Source: Burkholderia seminalis DSM 23518
GTDB lineage: Bacteria; Pseudomonadota; Gammaproteobacteria; Burkholderiales; Burkholderiaceae
Direction of reading: 5' to 3'
Length of the DNA: 64,000 nucleotides
NCBI RefSeq assembly: GCF_902832885.1
Contig: NZ_CADFDK010000007.1
Location: 302,178 to 366,177, forward strand
The translations under genes were made by a program, and so were the position numbers. A model generated the notes under the pieces. That model was not told the DNA's origin and made no database searches. It saw only the letters and a list, made by a program, of their open reading frames with translations. This document shows, one piece after another, positions 56,371 through 64,000 of this stretch (the first letter of the stretch is position 1; each line of letters begins with the position of its first letter).

Positions 56371-56976
56371 ATGAACCCATCTCACGACTCCTCCGGCGAA
56401 CCGGGTGTTCGCGACCGGCTGCTCGACGCGGCCGAAGCGCTGATCTATTCGGGCGGCATCCACGCAACGGGCATCGATGCGATCGTCAAGCGATCCGGCG
56501 CGGCACGCAAGAGCGTTTATTCGCATTTCGAATCGAAAGAGGCGCTGGTGGTCGCCGCCCTCGAACGCCGCGACGAGCGCTGGATGCGCTGGTTCGTCGA
56601 TGCCACGCAGGCACGCGGCAAGGCGCCGCGCGCGCAGCTGCTCGGCATGTTCGACGTGCTGCGCGACTGGTTCGGGCAGCCCGACTTTCACGGCTGCGCG
56701 TTCCTGAATACGTCGGGCGAGATCCCCGACGCCGACGATCCCGTGCGTGTCGTCGCGCGCGAGCACAAGGCACGGCTGCTGGCATTCGTGCGCGCGTGCT
56801 TCGATGCGTACGCCGACGAAGCCGGCATCGAGCGCCGCGGGCTCGCCCGCCTCGCGCGCCAGTGGCTCGTGCTGATCGATGGCGCGATCGGCGTGGCGCT
56901 CGTCAGCGGCGATGCAAACGTCGCGCGCGATGCGCGCGCGACGGCTGAACTGCTGCTCGATACCGTGTCGCGGTAG
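56371..56976 (+). CDS. TetR-family transcriptional regulator
   Basis: A 201-residue TetR regulator. The helix-turn-helix is in residues ~14-60 (VRDRLLDAAEALIYSGGIHATGIDAIVKRSGAARKSVYSHFESKEAL). The C-terminal ligand domain (GCAFLNTSGEIPD, LARQWLVLIDGAIGVALVSGD) fits the TetR_C group of YxaF/LmrA-like repressors. It is followed 63 bp later by a SnoaL-like gene on the same strand that it probably controls together with itself. Confidence 0.9.
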   Translation: MNPSHDSSGEPGVRDRLLDAAEALIYSGGIHATGIDAIVKRSGAARKSVYSHFESKEALVVAALERRDERWMRWFVDATQARGKAPRAQLLGMFDVLRDWFGQPDFHGCAFLNTSGEIPDADDPVRVVAREHKARLLAFVRACFDAYADEAGIERRGLARLARQWLVLIDGAIGVALVSGDANVARDARATAELLLDTVSR

Positions 56977-57039
56977 CCGACGCAGCGAATTCGAACCGGC
57001 TGCGTTCGTTCGCGGCCAGAACCTGAACAGGAGCAACCC

Positions 57040-57519
57040 ATGTCCGCTTCCCCCGAAGTCCGCCCGCCCGTTCCGCCCTTCACGCTCGAAACGGCACGCC
57101 AGAAGGTGCGCGCCGCCGAGGACGCGTGGAATACGCGCGACCCGCAACGCGTGTCGCTCGCCTATACGCCGCAAAGCCGATGGCGCAATCGCGCGGAGTT
57201 CGTGACGGGCCGCGACGAGATCGTCCGGCTGTTGCAGCGGAAGTGGACGCGCGAACTCGACTACCGGCTGATCAAGGAGCTGTGGGCGTTCGACGGCAAT
57301 CGCATCGCGGTGCGTTTTGCGTACGAATGGCGCGACGATGCGGGCAACTGGTTCCGCTCGTACGGCAACGAGAACTGGGAGTTCGACGAGAACGGCCTGA
57401 TGGCGCATCGTCATGCGAGCATCAATGATCTGCCGATTCGCGAGGCGGATCGGCTTTATCACTGGCCGCTCGGCCGTCGCCCGGACGATCATCCGGGGCT
57501 GTCCGACCTCGGGCTGTGA
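57040..57519 (+). CDS. SnoaL-like protein, DUF1348 (NTF2 superfamily)
   Basis: A 159-residue NTF2-fold protein of the DUF1348 family: [67 protein letters not shown]. The function of the family is unknown; the fold often binds small hydrophobic molecules. The start follows AGGAGCAACCC. It is likely co-transcribed with the TetR gene. Confidence 0.85.
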   Translation: MSASPEVRPPVPPFTLETARQKVRAAEDAWNTRDPQRVSLAYTPQSRWRNRAEFVTGRDEIVRLLQRKWTRELDYRLIKELWAFDGNRIAVRFAYEWRDDAGNWFRSYGNENWEFDENGLMAHRHASINDLPIREADRLYHWPLGRRPDDHPGLSDLGL

Positions 57520-57567
57520 GATGCGTGTCGACTCGGCGGAACGCCGCACGCCTCGCCGAGGTTCAAT

Positions 57568-57614
57568 GGTGAGGAAATTCGGGAGTCGATGCGCTGAGGT
57601 GAGATTATTCGGGA
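57568..57614 (-). repeat. Two outlying inverted iteron-like sites in tandem
   Basis: GGTGAGGAAATTCGGGA (57568-57584) and GGTGAGATTATTCGGGA (57598-57614), 30 bp apart. The second has the CGCTGAGGTGAG prefix seen at 50.6 and 55.4 kb. They lie in the gap between the convergent SnoaL-like and tartrate dehydrogenase genes. The rest of the 389-bp gap (57520-57908) shows no gene or other clear element. Confidence 0.8.
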
Positions 57615-57908
57615 GGAGGTGAAATGTCGCGTCGGACTGTGTACTTCGCGCAGATCGACGCGACATGGCGCGGGTGACGCAGGCACGTCGATGCGCATCG
57701 GTGTGTTCCGCCGCGTGATGCATCTCACCGATCTCACCGGGTCAGGCATCGCCGATCGGTGTGCGCGCGCGTGACGTGCCACTCACCGATCGGATCGACT
57801 TCGTTGCGCACGCGTCCGGCGAGGTTGCACGAGTGCGCGAACGCATCGCGTGTTGCTCACCGCGCACGGATGCACGAAGTGCTGCCCGGCCCGCGCCGGG
57901 CATGACCG

Positions 57909-58994
57909 TCAGCCCGCGATCCGCGCGGCGATCGCCTCACCCACGGCCTGCGTTCCTGCGTCACCGCCGAGATCGCGCGTACGCGGCCCGGTGCGCAGCA
58001 CATCCTCGATCGCGGCGACGATCGCGTCGTGTGCTTCGCGTTCGCGGCCCGCGCCGTTACCGAGAAAATCGAGCATCATCGCGGCCGACCAGATCATCGC
58101 GACCGGGTTCGCGATGTATTGCCCCGTGATGTCGGGCGCGGAACCGTGCACGGGTTCGAACAGCGACGGGAACGTGCGGTCCGGGTTCAGGTTCGCCGAC
58201 GGCGCGATGCCGATCGTGCCCGTGCAGGCCGGCCCGAGATCCGACAGGATGTCGCCGAACAGGTTCGATGCGACGACGACGTCGAAGCGGTCCGGCTGCA
58301 GCACGAAGCGCGCGCACAGGATGTCGATGTGCTGCTTGTCGACGGCGATCTCCGGATAGCGTTCGGCCATGTCGGCCGCGCGCGCATCCCACCATGGCAT
58401 GCTGATCGCGATGCCGTTGCTCTTCGTCGCGACGGTGAGGCGCTTCGCGCGCCGCTGCGCGAGCTCGAATGCGAATTTCAGCACGCGTTCGGTGCCGTGC
58501 CGCGTGAAGATTGATTGCTGCATCACGACTTCGCGATCGGTGCCTTCGAACATCGTGCCGCCGACCGACGAATATTCGCCCTCGGTGTTCTCGCGCACGA
58601 TCATGAAGTCGATGTCGCCCGGGCGGCGGCCGGCGAGCGGCGACGGCACGCCGTCGAACAGGCGCGCGGGCCGCAGGTTGATGTACTGGTCGAATTCGCG
58701 GCGGAATTTCAGCAGCGAGCCCCACAGCGAGATGTGATCGGGCACCGTTGCGGGCCAGCCGACCGCGCCGAACAGGATCGCGTCCATGCCCGACAGCTGC
58801 GCCTTCCAGTCGTCCGGCATCATCTTGCCGTGCTGCGCGTAGTAGTCGCAGCTCGCCCAGTCGATCTCGACGAAGTCGAAGCGGATGCCGAAGCGCGCGG
58901 TCACGGCCGCGAGCGCACGCAGGCCCTCGGGCATCACTTCGCGGCCGATGCCGTCGCCGGGAATCACGGCAATTCTGTAGGTCCTGTCGGTCAT
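57909..58994 (-). CDS. Tartrate / D-malate dehydrogenase (decarboxylating, TtuC/DmlA type)
   Basis: A 361-residue enzyme of the isocitrate/isopropylmalate dehydrogenase family. Motifs: IAVIPGDGIGREVMPEG, MIVRENTEGEYSSVGG, KSNGI and NLFGDILSDLGPACTGTIGIAPSANL, with C-terminal EPVHGSAPDITGQ. Such proteins oxidise tartrate or D-malate with NAD and a divalent metal. Divergent from a LysR gene resembling DmlR, as in the E. coli dmlA-dmlR pair, which favours D-malate; the substrate cannot be settled from sequence. Confidence 0.88.
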   Translation of the reverse strand: MTDRTYRIAVIPGDGIGREVMPEGLRALAAVTARFGIRFDFVEIDWASCDYYAQHGKMMPDDWKAQLSGMDAILFGAVGWPATVPDHISLWGSLLKFRREFDQYINLRPARLFDGVPSPLAGRRPGDIDFMIVRENTEGEYSSVGGTMFEGTDREVVMQQSIFTRHGTERVLKFAFELAQRRAKRLTVATKSNGIAISMPWWDARAADMAERYPEIAVDKQHIDILCARFVLQPDRFDVVVASNLFGDILSDLGPACTGTIGIAPSANLNPDRTFPSLFEPVHGSAPDITGQYIANPVAMIWSAAMMLDFLGNGAGREREAHDAIVAAIEDVLRTGPRTRDLGGDAGTQAVGEAIAARIAG

Positions 58995-59111
58995 GCAAAT
59001 CTCCTTGGCTGGTCGGCCGGCTGCCGAGGGAGGCGGCGGCCCGTCACGTCATTCTATTTATTTCCATTCGGATTAGAATCGTGTGAAAGGTTAATCGACT
59101 TTCTACGAATC

Positions 59112-60035
59112 GTGAACAAATCACCGAATCTCGACGACCTGCGCGTGTTCAGCCTGGTGGTCCGCCTGACGAGCTTCAGCGCGGCCGCCGAGCAGCTCGC
59201 GGTGTCGCCCGCGTACGTCAGCAAGCGCATCGCGCTGCTCGAGGCGCAGCTCGGTACGCGCCTGCTGCATCGCTCGACGCGCCGCGTGACGGTTACGGAA
59301 GCCGGCGAACGCGTGTTCGCGCGTGCCGAGAAGATTCTGGACGACGTCGATCATCTCGTCGAGGACGTGTCGACCACGCGCACGGTGCCGCGCGGCACGC
59401 TGCGCATCTCGAGCAGCTTCGGTTTCGGCCGGCATGTCGTCGCGCCGGCGCTGCTCGACTTCAGCGCGCGCTACCCGCAACTGAACGTGCGGCTCGATCT
59501 GTTCGACCGGCTCGTCGATGTCGCGGGCGAAGGCTACGACCTCGACGTGCGCATCGGCGACGAGATCGCCGATCACCTGATCGCGCGCCGCCTCGCCGCG
59601 AACCATCGCGTGCTGTGCGCGTCGCCCGACTATCTCGCACGACGCGGCACGCCGCGCTCGCTCGCGGATCTCGCGTCGCACGACTGTCTGGCGATCAAGG
59701 AGCGCGATCATCCGTTGGGTGTATGGCGACTGAACGTGCGCGGCGAGACGGTCACGGTGAAGGTCGGCGGCGCGCTGTCGACGAACCACGGCGAGGTGGC
59801 CGTGCAATGGGCGCTTGCCGGGCGCGGGATCGTGTTGCGCTCGATCTGGGAGGCCGCGCCGCTGATCGAACGCGGTGAACTGTGTCGCGTGCTGCCGGAC
59901 GCGATTCAGCCCGCGAACATCTGGGCCGTGTATCCGGAACGCGTGGCGGCGTCGGCGAAGGTGCGCGTGTGCGTGGACTTTCTGGCGGAGACGCTGGCCG
60001 GCATGAATGCCGCGGCGGGCGGCGATACGACCTGA
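59112..60035 (+). CDS. LysR-family regulator, DmlR-like
   Basis: A 307-residue LysR regulator. The helix-turn-helix VVRLTSFSAAAEQLAVSPAYVSKRIALLEAQLG is near residue 16, followed by RLLHRSTRRVTVTEAGE and an effector domain beginning PRGTLRISSSFGFGRHVVAP, close to DmlR/TtuA regulators. GTG start at 59112. Divergent from the tartrate/D-malate dehydrogenase gene with a 117-bp AT-richer spacer, so it likely activates that gene when its substrate is present. Confidence 0.9.
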   Translation: MNKSPNLDDLRVFSLVVRLTSFSAAAEQLAVSPAYVSKRIALLEAQLGTRLLHRSTRRVTVTEAGERVFARAEKILDDVDHLVEDVSTTRTVPRGTLRISSSFGFGRHVVAPALLDFSARYPQLNVRLDLFDRLVDVAGEGYDLDVRIGDEIADHLIARRLAANHRVLCASPDYLARRGTPRSLADLASHDCLAIKERDHPLGVWRLNVRGETVTVKVGGALSTNHGEVAVQWALAGRGIVLRSIWEAAPLIERGELCRVLPDAIQPANIWAVYPERVAASAKVRVCVDFLAETLAGMNAAAGGDTT

Positions 60036-60046
60036 AATAGGCTAAA

Positions 60047-60063
60047 GGTGAGCTTTTACGGGG
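60047..60063 (-). repeat. Outlying inverted iteron-like site
   Basis: GGTGAGCTTTTACGGGG: complement CCCCGTAAAAGCTCACC, close to the diverged array copy at 48920. It lies 12 bp after the LysR stop, between convergent genes, 11.5 kb from the array. Confidence 0.65.
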
Positions 60064-60144
60064 GCGTGCGCAGGCATCGGCACAGCGCCGGATGCGACGC
60101 CGGTCGGCCTGGCGGGCAGGCCTTCGACGATGCCTGCGCGCAAA

Positions 60145-61086
60145 TTACGCCGCGCTCGACGCACCGAGCATCAGGTCGAGATTCTGTACGGCTGCACCGG
60201 ATGCCCCTTTGCCGAGATTGTCGAACACGGCGGACAGCAGCACCTGACCGTGATCCTCGTTGACGAATACGCCGAGCCGCAGGTCATTGGTGCCGTTCAG
60301 CGCTTGCGGATCGAGATGCGTGATCGCGCGCGCATCGGCAAGCGGCGTGACGTCGACGTGACGCGTGCCGGCGTAATGGTGCGCGAGACACGCATGCAAT
60401 CGCTCACCGGTCACGCCGGCCGGCAGCAGGCGCAGTTCGATCGGTATGGTGAGCACGATGCCTTGCCGGTAGGCACCGTAGGCCGGCACGAAGAACGGGC
60501 GGTGTGCGAGCCCGGCGTGCAGCCGGATCTCGGGCGCGTGCTTGTGCTCGAGTGCCAGGCCGTACACCTGCAGCGGCCGCCCGCGTGCGGCGGCATCGCC
60601 CGATTCGAATGCTTCGACGGCCGCCCGTCCGCCTCCCGAGTAACCGGAAACCGCATGGATGCTCACCGGGTAGTCGCGCGGCAGCAGGCCGGCCTGTTGC
60701 AGCGGGCGAAGCAGGCCGATCGCGCCTGTCGGATAGCAGCCTGGATTGGTGACGCGCTTTGCGTGCGCGATGTGCTGCGCGTGTCCGTCGGCCATCTCGG
60801 GAAAGCCGTAGACCCATTCGGGCTGCGTGCGGTGAGCGGAACTCGCGTCGATCACGCGCACCGCCGGGTTCAGGATGAAGCCGACCGCTTCGCGCGCGGC
60901 CGCATCGGGCAGGCACAGGATCGCGATGTCGCACGCGTTGAGCGCGTCGGCGCGCCGTACGGGGTCTTTGCGTTCGGCAGCCGGCAGCGTGAGCAGCCGT
61001 ACGTCGGTGCGGTCGCGCAGGCGCTCGTGGATCAGCAGTCCGGTCGTGCCCTGGTCGCCGTCGATGAAGACAGTGGGAAAGCGCAT
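60145..61086 (-). CDS. argC: N-acetyl-gamma-glutamyl-phosphate reductase, short type
   Basis: A 313-residue NADP-dependent reductase of the arginine pathway (type 2 ArgC, about 30 residues shorter than type 1). It begins [23 protein letters not shown]; the catalytic Cys is in [16 protein letters not shown] and the His region is [14 protein letters not shown]. Start ATG at 61086. Divergent from a LysR gene; Burkholderia usually carry another argC elsewhere, so this may be a regulated or specialised copy (inference). Confidence 0.9.
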   Translation of the reverse strand: MRFPTVFIDGDQGTTGLLIHERLRDRTDVRLLTLPAAERKDPVRRADALNACDIAILCLPDAAAREAVGFILNPAVRVIDASSAHRTQPEWVYGFPEMADGHAQHIAHAKRVTNPGCYPTGAIGLLRPLQQAGLLPRDYPVSIHAVSGYSGGGRAAVEAFESGDAAARGRPLQVYGLALEHKHAPEIRLHAGLAHRPFFVPAYGAYRQGIVLTIPIELRLLPAGVTGERLHACLAHHYAGTRHVDVTPLADARAITHLDPQALNGTNDLRLGVFVNEDHGQVLLSAVFDNLGKGASGAAVQNLDLMLGASSAA

Positions 61087-61155
61087 GATGGTCGTGTTCC
61101 TCGCGTTCGGTCGTCGGGGGAAAGCCGTATCGTCCGCCGAACGCCTAGAATAGGA

Positions 61156-61189
61156 AAAGTTGAATTTGCTGACCGTCTGATTCAACTTT
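61156..61189. promoter_or_regulatory. Inverted repeat in argC/lysR divergent promoter
   Basis: AAAGTTGAAT and ATTCAACTTT: perfect 10-bp arms with a 14-bp spacer, 20 bp upstream of the LysR start. Likely LysR binding site, overlapping both promoters. Confidence 0.65.
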
Positions 61190-61208
61190 CCTGAACGAGA
61201 GGTGCTTG

Positions 61209-62093
61209 ATGCGCGAGATCAGTCTCGATCGCCTGCGTACGCTGGTCGCGATTGCCGACCAGGGATCCTTTGTCGCGGCGGCGCAATGGCTTCATCTCGC
61301 GCCGCCGACCGTCAGTCTTCATATCGCCGAGCTGGAAAGCCGCGTCGGCGCGCCGCTGCTGTCCCGCACGCGCGGAAACGTGCGGCCGTCGACGATCGGT
61401 GAAGTGCTGGTGGAGCGGGCGCGGCGTCTGCTGGCCGAGGTCGAGGCCACGCTGGACGACGTGCAGCGACAGGTGCAGGGGCTGACCGGGCGGGTACGCC
61501 TCGGCGCATCGACCGGTGCGATCGCACACCTGTTGCCGCAGGCGGTGGCGCGGCTGCGTGAACAGCATCCGGATATCGACGTCCAGATCGCGGTGCTCAC
61601 GTCGCAGGACACGCTGGCGCGCATCGCGCAGGGCACGCTCGACGTCGGGCTGGTGGCGCTGCCACAGGCGCCGGTCGCGGGGCTGTCGATCCGCGCATGG
61701 CGGCGCGATCCGGTGATGGCCTTCCTGCCTGCGGACTGGCGGCTTCCGGCGCGTGTGACGCCGGCCTATCTGGCGGCGCGTCCGCTGATTCTCAACGATG
61801 CGACCACGCGCCTGTCACGGCTCACGACGGAATGGTTCGCGCTTGGCGGCCATCGGCCCGAGCCGCGGATCGAGCTCAACTACAACGATGCGATCAAGAG
61901 CCTGGTCGCCGCGGGTTATGGGGCGACGCTGCTGCCGCACGAGGCCGGGGCGCCGCTGCCGGATGCGCGCATCGTCATGCGGCCGCTGCGCCCGGCGTTG
62001 TGGCGCGAACTGGGTATTGCCCATCGGGCCGGCCCCGTCGAACGAGCGACGCAGCACGTGCTCGATGCGCTGCGGGCGGTCGGCGCGCGATAG
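61209..62093 (+). CDS. LysR-family transcriptional regulator
   Basis: A 294-residue LysR regulator: helix-turn-helix [39 protein letters not shown], then a LysR substrate domain ([51 protein letters not shown]). ATG at 61209 is preceded by GAGAGGTG; an upstream TTG at 61206 is adjacent. Divergent from argC and probably its regulator. Confidence 0.9.
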   Translation: MREISLDRLRTLVAIADQGSFVAAAQWLHLAPPTVSLHIAELESRVGAPLLSRTRGNVRPSTIGEVLVERARRLLAEVEATLDDVQRQVQGLTGRVRLGASTGAIAHLLPQAVARLREQHPDIDVQIAVLTSQDTLARIAQGTLDVGLVALPQAPVAGLSIRAWRRDPVMAFLPADWRLPARVTPAYLAARPLILNDATTRLSRLTTEWFALGGHRPEPRIELNYNDAIKSLVAAGYGATLLPHEAGAPLPDARIVMRPLRPALWRELGIAHRAGPVERATQHVLDALRAVGAR

Positions 62094-62136
62094 CGGATCG
62101 CGGCGCCGTTGCCCGCACGCGCCGGGCGCGCATTGT

Positions 62137-62601
62137 TCAGAGCCGGTTGTCCTTCGCGAGCATCAGCACGCGTGCCCAGCGCTGCGCGTCGCGCTTGTCC
62201 GTCATCGGCAGCTTCCATTCGCCGCGCCCGGCGTCGCGCACACGTACGACGAGATGCCAGCGGCCGCCGATCGGGGCAGCCTGGCAGCCGTCGAGCTGCG
62301 ACAGCGTATAACGACCGTCGGCGCCGTCGTGCGACAGCCAGAGCAGCCCTTGCGTCGCGGACAGCCGCAACTCGCCCCACGCGCGATGCACGATGTGCGT
62401 CCAGCCCTCTTCCTTCGTATTCGGTGCGATGTCGCGGCGGCGCTTGATCCACCACGCGACCAGTGCGATCGCGATGGCGGCGGCGAGCACGGCGGCCGCG
62501 ATCGCGACCGGCTGGCCGAACTGCGCGGCGATGACGTGAAACAGGTGAACCGCGCCCCATCCAATCGCGATGAGCGCGAACAGTGCAATGAAAATCGGCA
62601 T
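62137..62601 (-). CDS. Membrane protein of unknown function, 154 aa
   Basis: Two N-terminal spans (PIFIALFALIAIGWGAVHLF and VAIAAAVLAAAIAIALVAWWI) followed by a cytoplasmic domain of about 95 residues (EEGWTHIVHRAWGELRLSATQGLLWL...LVVRVRDAGRGEWKLPMTDKRDAQRWARVLMLAKD). No family recognised. The ATG at 62601 has no good ribosome site; ATG at 62637 would add 12 residues. It lies 60 bp downstream of the patatin gene on the same strand. Confidence 0.65.
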   Translation of the reverse strand: MPIFIALFALIAIGWGAVHLFHVIAAQFGQPVAIAAAVLAAAIAIALVAWWIKRRRDIAPNTKEEGWTHIVHRAWGELRLSATQGLLWLSHDGADGRYTLSQLDGCQAAPIGGRWHLVVRVRDAGRGEWKLPMTDKRDAQRWARVLMLAKDNRL

Positions 62602-62661
62602 GGTGAATCTGAAAGGAGAACGGCCCGGCGCATGCATCGCGCCGGGCCGCCGTACACGGCA

Positions 62662-63879
62662 TTACCGGCGGCGGTGAATGTCGTGCGTGACGAAGCCCGC
62701 GTCGTTGTTGGGCAGCGCGAGGCCGTCCTTCACCGCGAGCGTCTTGCGGATGTCGTCGAGCCCCGCGGACCAATGGTCGCGCATCGTCGACAGACCGAAC
62801 TGATAGTCCTTGTAGTGATGTTCGTACGCCTTCTGCTGGTAGATCAGGTGCTGGATGTTGTACTTCTTCCCGCTCGACATCGCTTCTGCCTCGACGCACC
62901 ACGGGTCGTTCTTGCGCTGCTCTTCCGGCACTTGTTCGAGCACGTGACGCAGCACGTTGCGATAGCGCTGTTCGCGCTGCAGCGTGTCGGTGACGAAACG
63001 CGTACGGCTCGAATACTGCACGTCCTTCGTGCGTTCGGCGACGTCGGCCATCGTGCGCGGCAGCGGCCCGCGTGCGCTCCACAGATCGACCTGGAACGCG
63101 AGCGTGTCGCGGCGCGGCCGGGCGCGGAGCACTTCCATCAGCGGCGTGTTCGACACGACGCCGCCGTCCCAGTAATACTCGCCGTCGATCTCGACGGGCG
63201 GGAACGCGGGCGGCAGCGCACCGGACGCCATGAAGTGCTCGGGCGCGAGGCGGATGCGCGAGTTGTCGAAGTACACGAAGTTGCCGGTGCCGACGTTGAC
63301 CGCGCCGACCGACACGCGTGTCTCGCCCGAATTGATCCGGTCGAAATCGCACAGTTTCAGCAGCGTCGTGCGCAGCGCCGACGTGTCGTACCAGCTGATT
63401 TTCTCGGGATGGTCGGACACGCCCGGCAGCGGTGGCGGAAAGCGCGGCACGAAGAAGCCTTGCTGGCCCTGCATCATCGCGCTGGCCGCCTGCGACGCCG
63501 TGAAGAACGTGCGGATCTGGTCGATGCTGTTGAACAGCGCGAATTCGAACGCGGCCGGAACCGTCGGAAAGAATGCCGGCTGGCAGATCGTTTCCCAGAA
63601 CTCACGCAGGCGCTCGACGCGATGCTCGGGCGCATTGCCGGCGATCAGCGCGGTGTTCAGCGCGCCGATCGAGATGCCCGCGATCCAGTCGAGCGGAACG
63701 CCCGCCTCGTGCAGTCCTTCGAACACGCCGGCCTGGTACGCGCCGAGCGCGCCGCCGCCCTGCAGGACGAGCGCGATCGTTTCGTACGGCAGCGATCGCG
63801 CGGGGGCCGGCGCGCCGGCTTCGTGTTGCAGGTCCGCCGCATCGACGGCCTGCTTTTCCGTGCGGGCGTGCGGCTTCAT
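62662..63879 (-). CDS. Patatin-like phospholipase (with DUF3734-type C-terminus)
   Basis: A 405-residue lipid acyl hydrolase. The oxyanion loop [16 protein letters not shown], the nucleophile GISIG (GxSxG) and the Asp of DGG ([12 protein letters not shown]) complete the Ser-Asp dyad. The C-terminal part ([34 protein letters not shown]) matches the extension of patatin proteins encoded next to 3-hydroxybutyrate dehydrogenase. It overlaps the upstream SDR stop by four bases (ATGA), suggesting roles in hydroxybutyrate or polyhydroxybutyrate metabolism; this is inference from context. Confidence 0.9.
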   Translation of the reverse strand: MKPHARTEKQAVDAADLQHEAGAPAPARSLPYETIALVLQGGGALGAYQAGVFEGLHEAGVPLDWIAGISIGALNTALIAGNAPEHRVERLREFWETICQPAFFPTVPAAFEFALFNSIDQIRTFFTASQAASAMMQGQQGFFVPRFPPPLPGVSDHPEKISWYDTSALRTTLLKLCDFDRINSGETRVSVGAVNVGTGNFVYFDNSRIRLAPEHFMASGALPPAFPPVEIDGEYYWDGGVVSNTPLMEVLRARPRRDTLAFQVDLWSARGPLPRTMADVAERTKDVQYSSRTRFVTDTLQREQRYRNVLRHVLEQVPEEQRKNDPWCVEAEAMSSGKKYNIQHLIYQQKAYEHHYKDYQFGLSTMRDHWSAGLDDIRKTLAVKDGLALPNNDAGFVTHDIHRRR

Positions 63880-64000
63880 TGCATGAACCAGCCGTGGCTG
63901 ACGATGAACGACTGGCCCGTGAGCGCGGCGCTCGGGAACGCCGACAGGAACAGCACCGTCTGCGCGACGTCCTGCACCGTCGTGAACACGCCGTCGACCG
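63876..64000 (-). CDS. 3-Hydroxybutyrate dehydrogenase-like SDR, C-terminal part
   Basis: Only the last 41 codons are in the window. The sequence [21 protein letters not shown] followed by [14 protein letters not shown] is the C-terminal end of the SDR group that includes 3-hydroxybutyrate dehydrogenase. It is translationally coupled to the patatin gene by an ATGA overlap. The rest lies beyond the right edge. Confidence 0.8.
   Translation of the reverse strand, partial: VDGVFTTVQDVAQTVLFLSAFPSAALTGQSFIVSHGWFMQ

Noticed and set aside
57720-57860. CTCACC repeats in the tartrate dehydrogenase downstream gap as further iterons
   Set aside because: Only the CTCACC half is present; no CCCGAAAA-like half at the proper distance.

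Overview
This is high-GC DNA from a Burkholderia-type betaproteobacterium, most likely a Burkholderia cepacia complex member. The genus call rests on codon and GC style, the gene families, and a chromosome-2 type origin. That origin consists of a ParA/ParB pair, a cluster of TTTATGCGCATAAA centromere sites, a Rep_3-type initiator and an iteron array. The GTTTATGCGCATAAAC palindrome is what I recall as the chromosome-2 parS of B. cenocepacia. No rRNA or tRNA genes, insertion sequences or CRISPR arrays were seen.

Left part (1-25 kb), metabolism and signalling. A divergent LacI regulator faces a sugar ABC importer plus GH42 beta-galactosidase operon (0.3-6.7 kb). A pirin, an SDR and a LysR regulator follow, then the helicase RhlE. 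Next is the complete glycolate-to-malate module glcC / glcDEF-glcG-glcB (11.8-19.2 kb) with two matching GlcC-type operators. A diguanylate cyclase, a NarL-type two-component pair, and a small type VI secretion cassette (PAAR spike, Tae4-like amidase, small membrane protein) complete this part.

Centre (25-43 kb), hopanoids, envelope and signalling. hpnM is divergent from hpnN-mlaA, and the hopanoid operon hpnD-hpnE-shc-hpnG follows. Further on are a CheY / CheC-like / PAS-GGDEF operon, a hybrid histidine kinase, an FMN reductase, an ECF sigma factor with a small zinc-finger partner, and ArsC.

Replication and partition region (43.3-51.7 kb). Five intergenic parS sites lead into parA, a sixth parS lies between parA and parB, and repA is convergent to parB. 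The origin (47.5-49.3 kb) carries 18 direct iteron copies of consensus TCCCGAAAANNCTCACC, then an AT-richer stretch with a DnaA-box-like site. It is followed by a KfrA-like coiled-coil protein with a C-terminal Cys4 motif and by a tyrosine-recombinase-fold protein that lacks its catalytic residues.

Right part (51.7-64 kb). XRE-cupin regulator / kbl-tdh (threonine catabolism), a TetR regulator and a SnoaL-like protein, tartrate/D-malate dehydrogenase with its LysR, a type-2 ArgC with a divergent LysR, a patatin-like phospholipase and the end of a 3-hydroxybutyrate dehydrogenase-like SDR. The most unusual signal is that inverted iteron-like copies continue 2 to 11.5 kb beyond the origin (50.6, 55.4, 57.6 twice and 60.0 kb). 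All of them lie in gaps between convergent genes.
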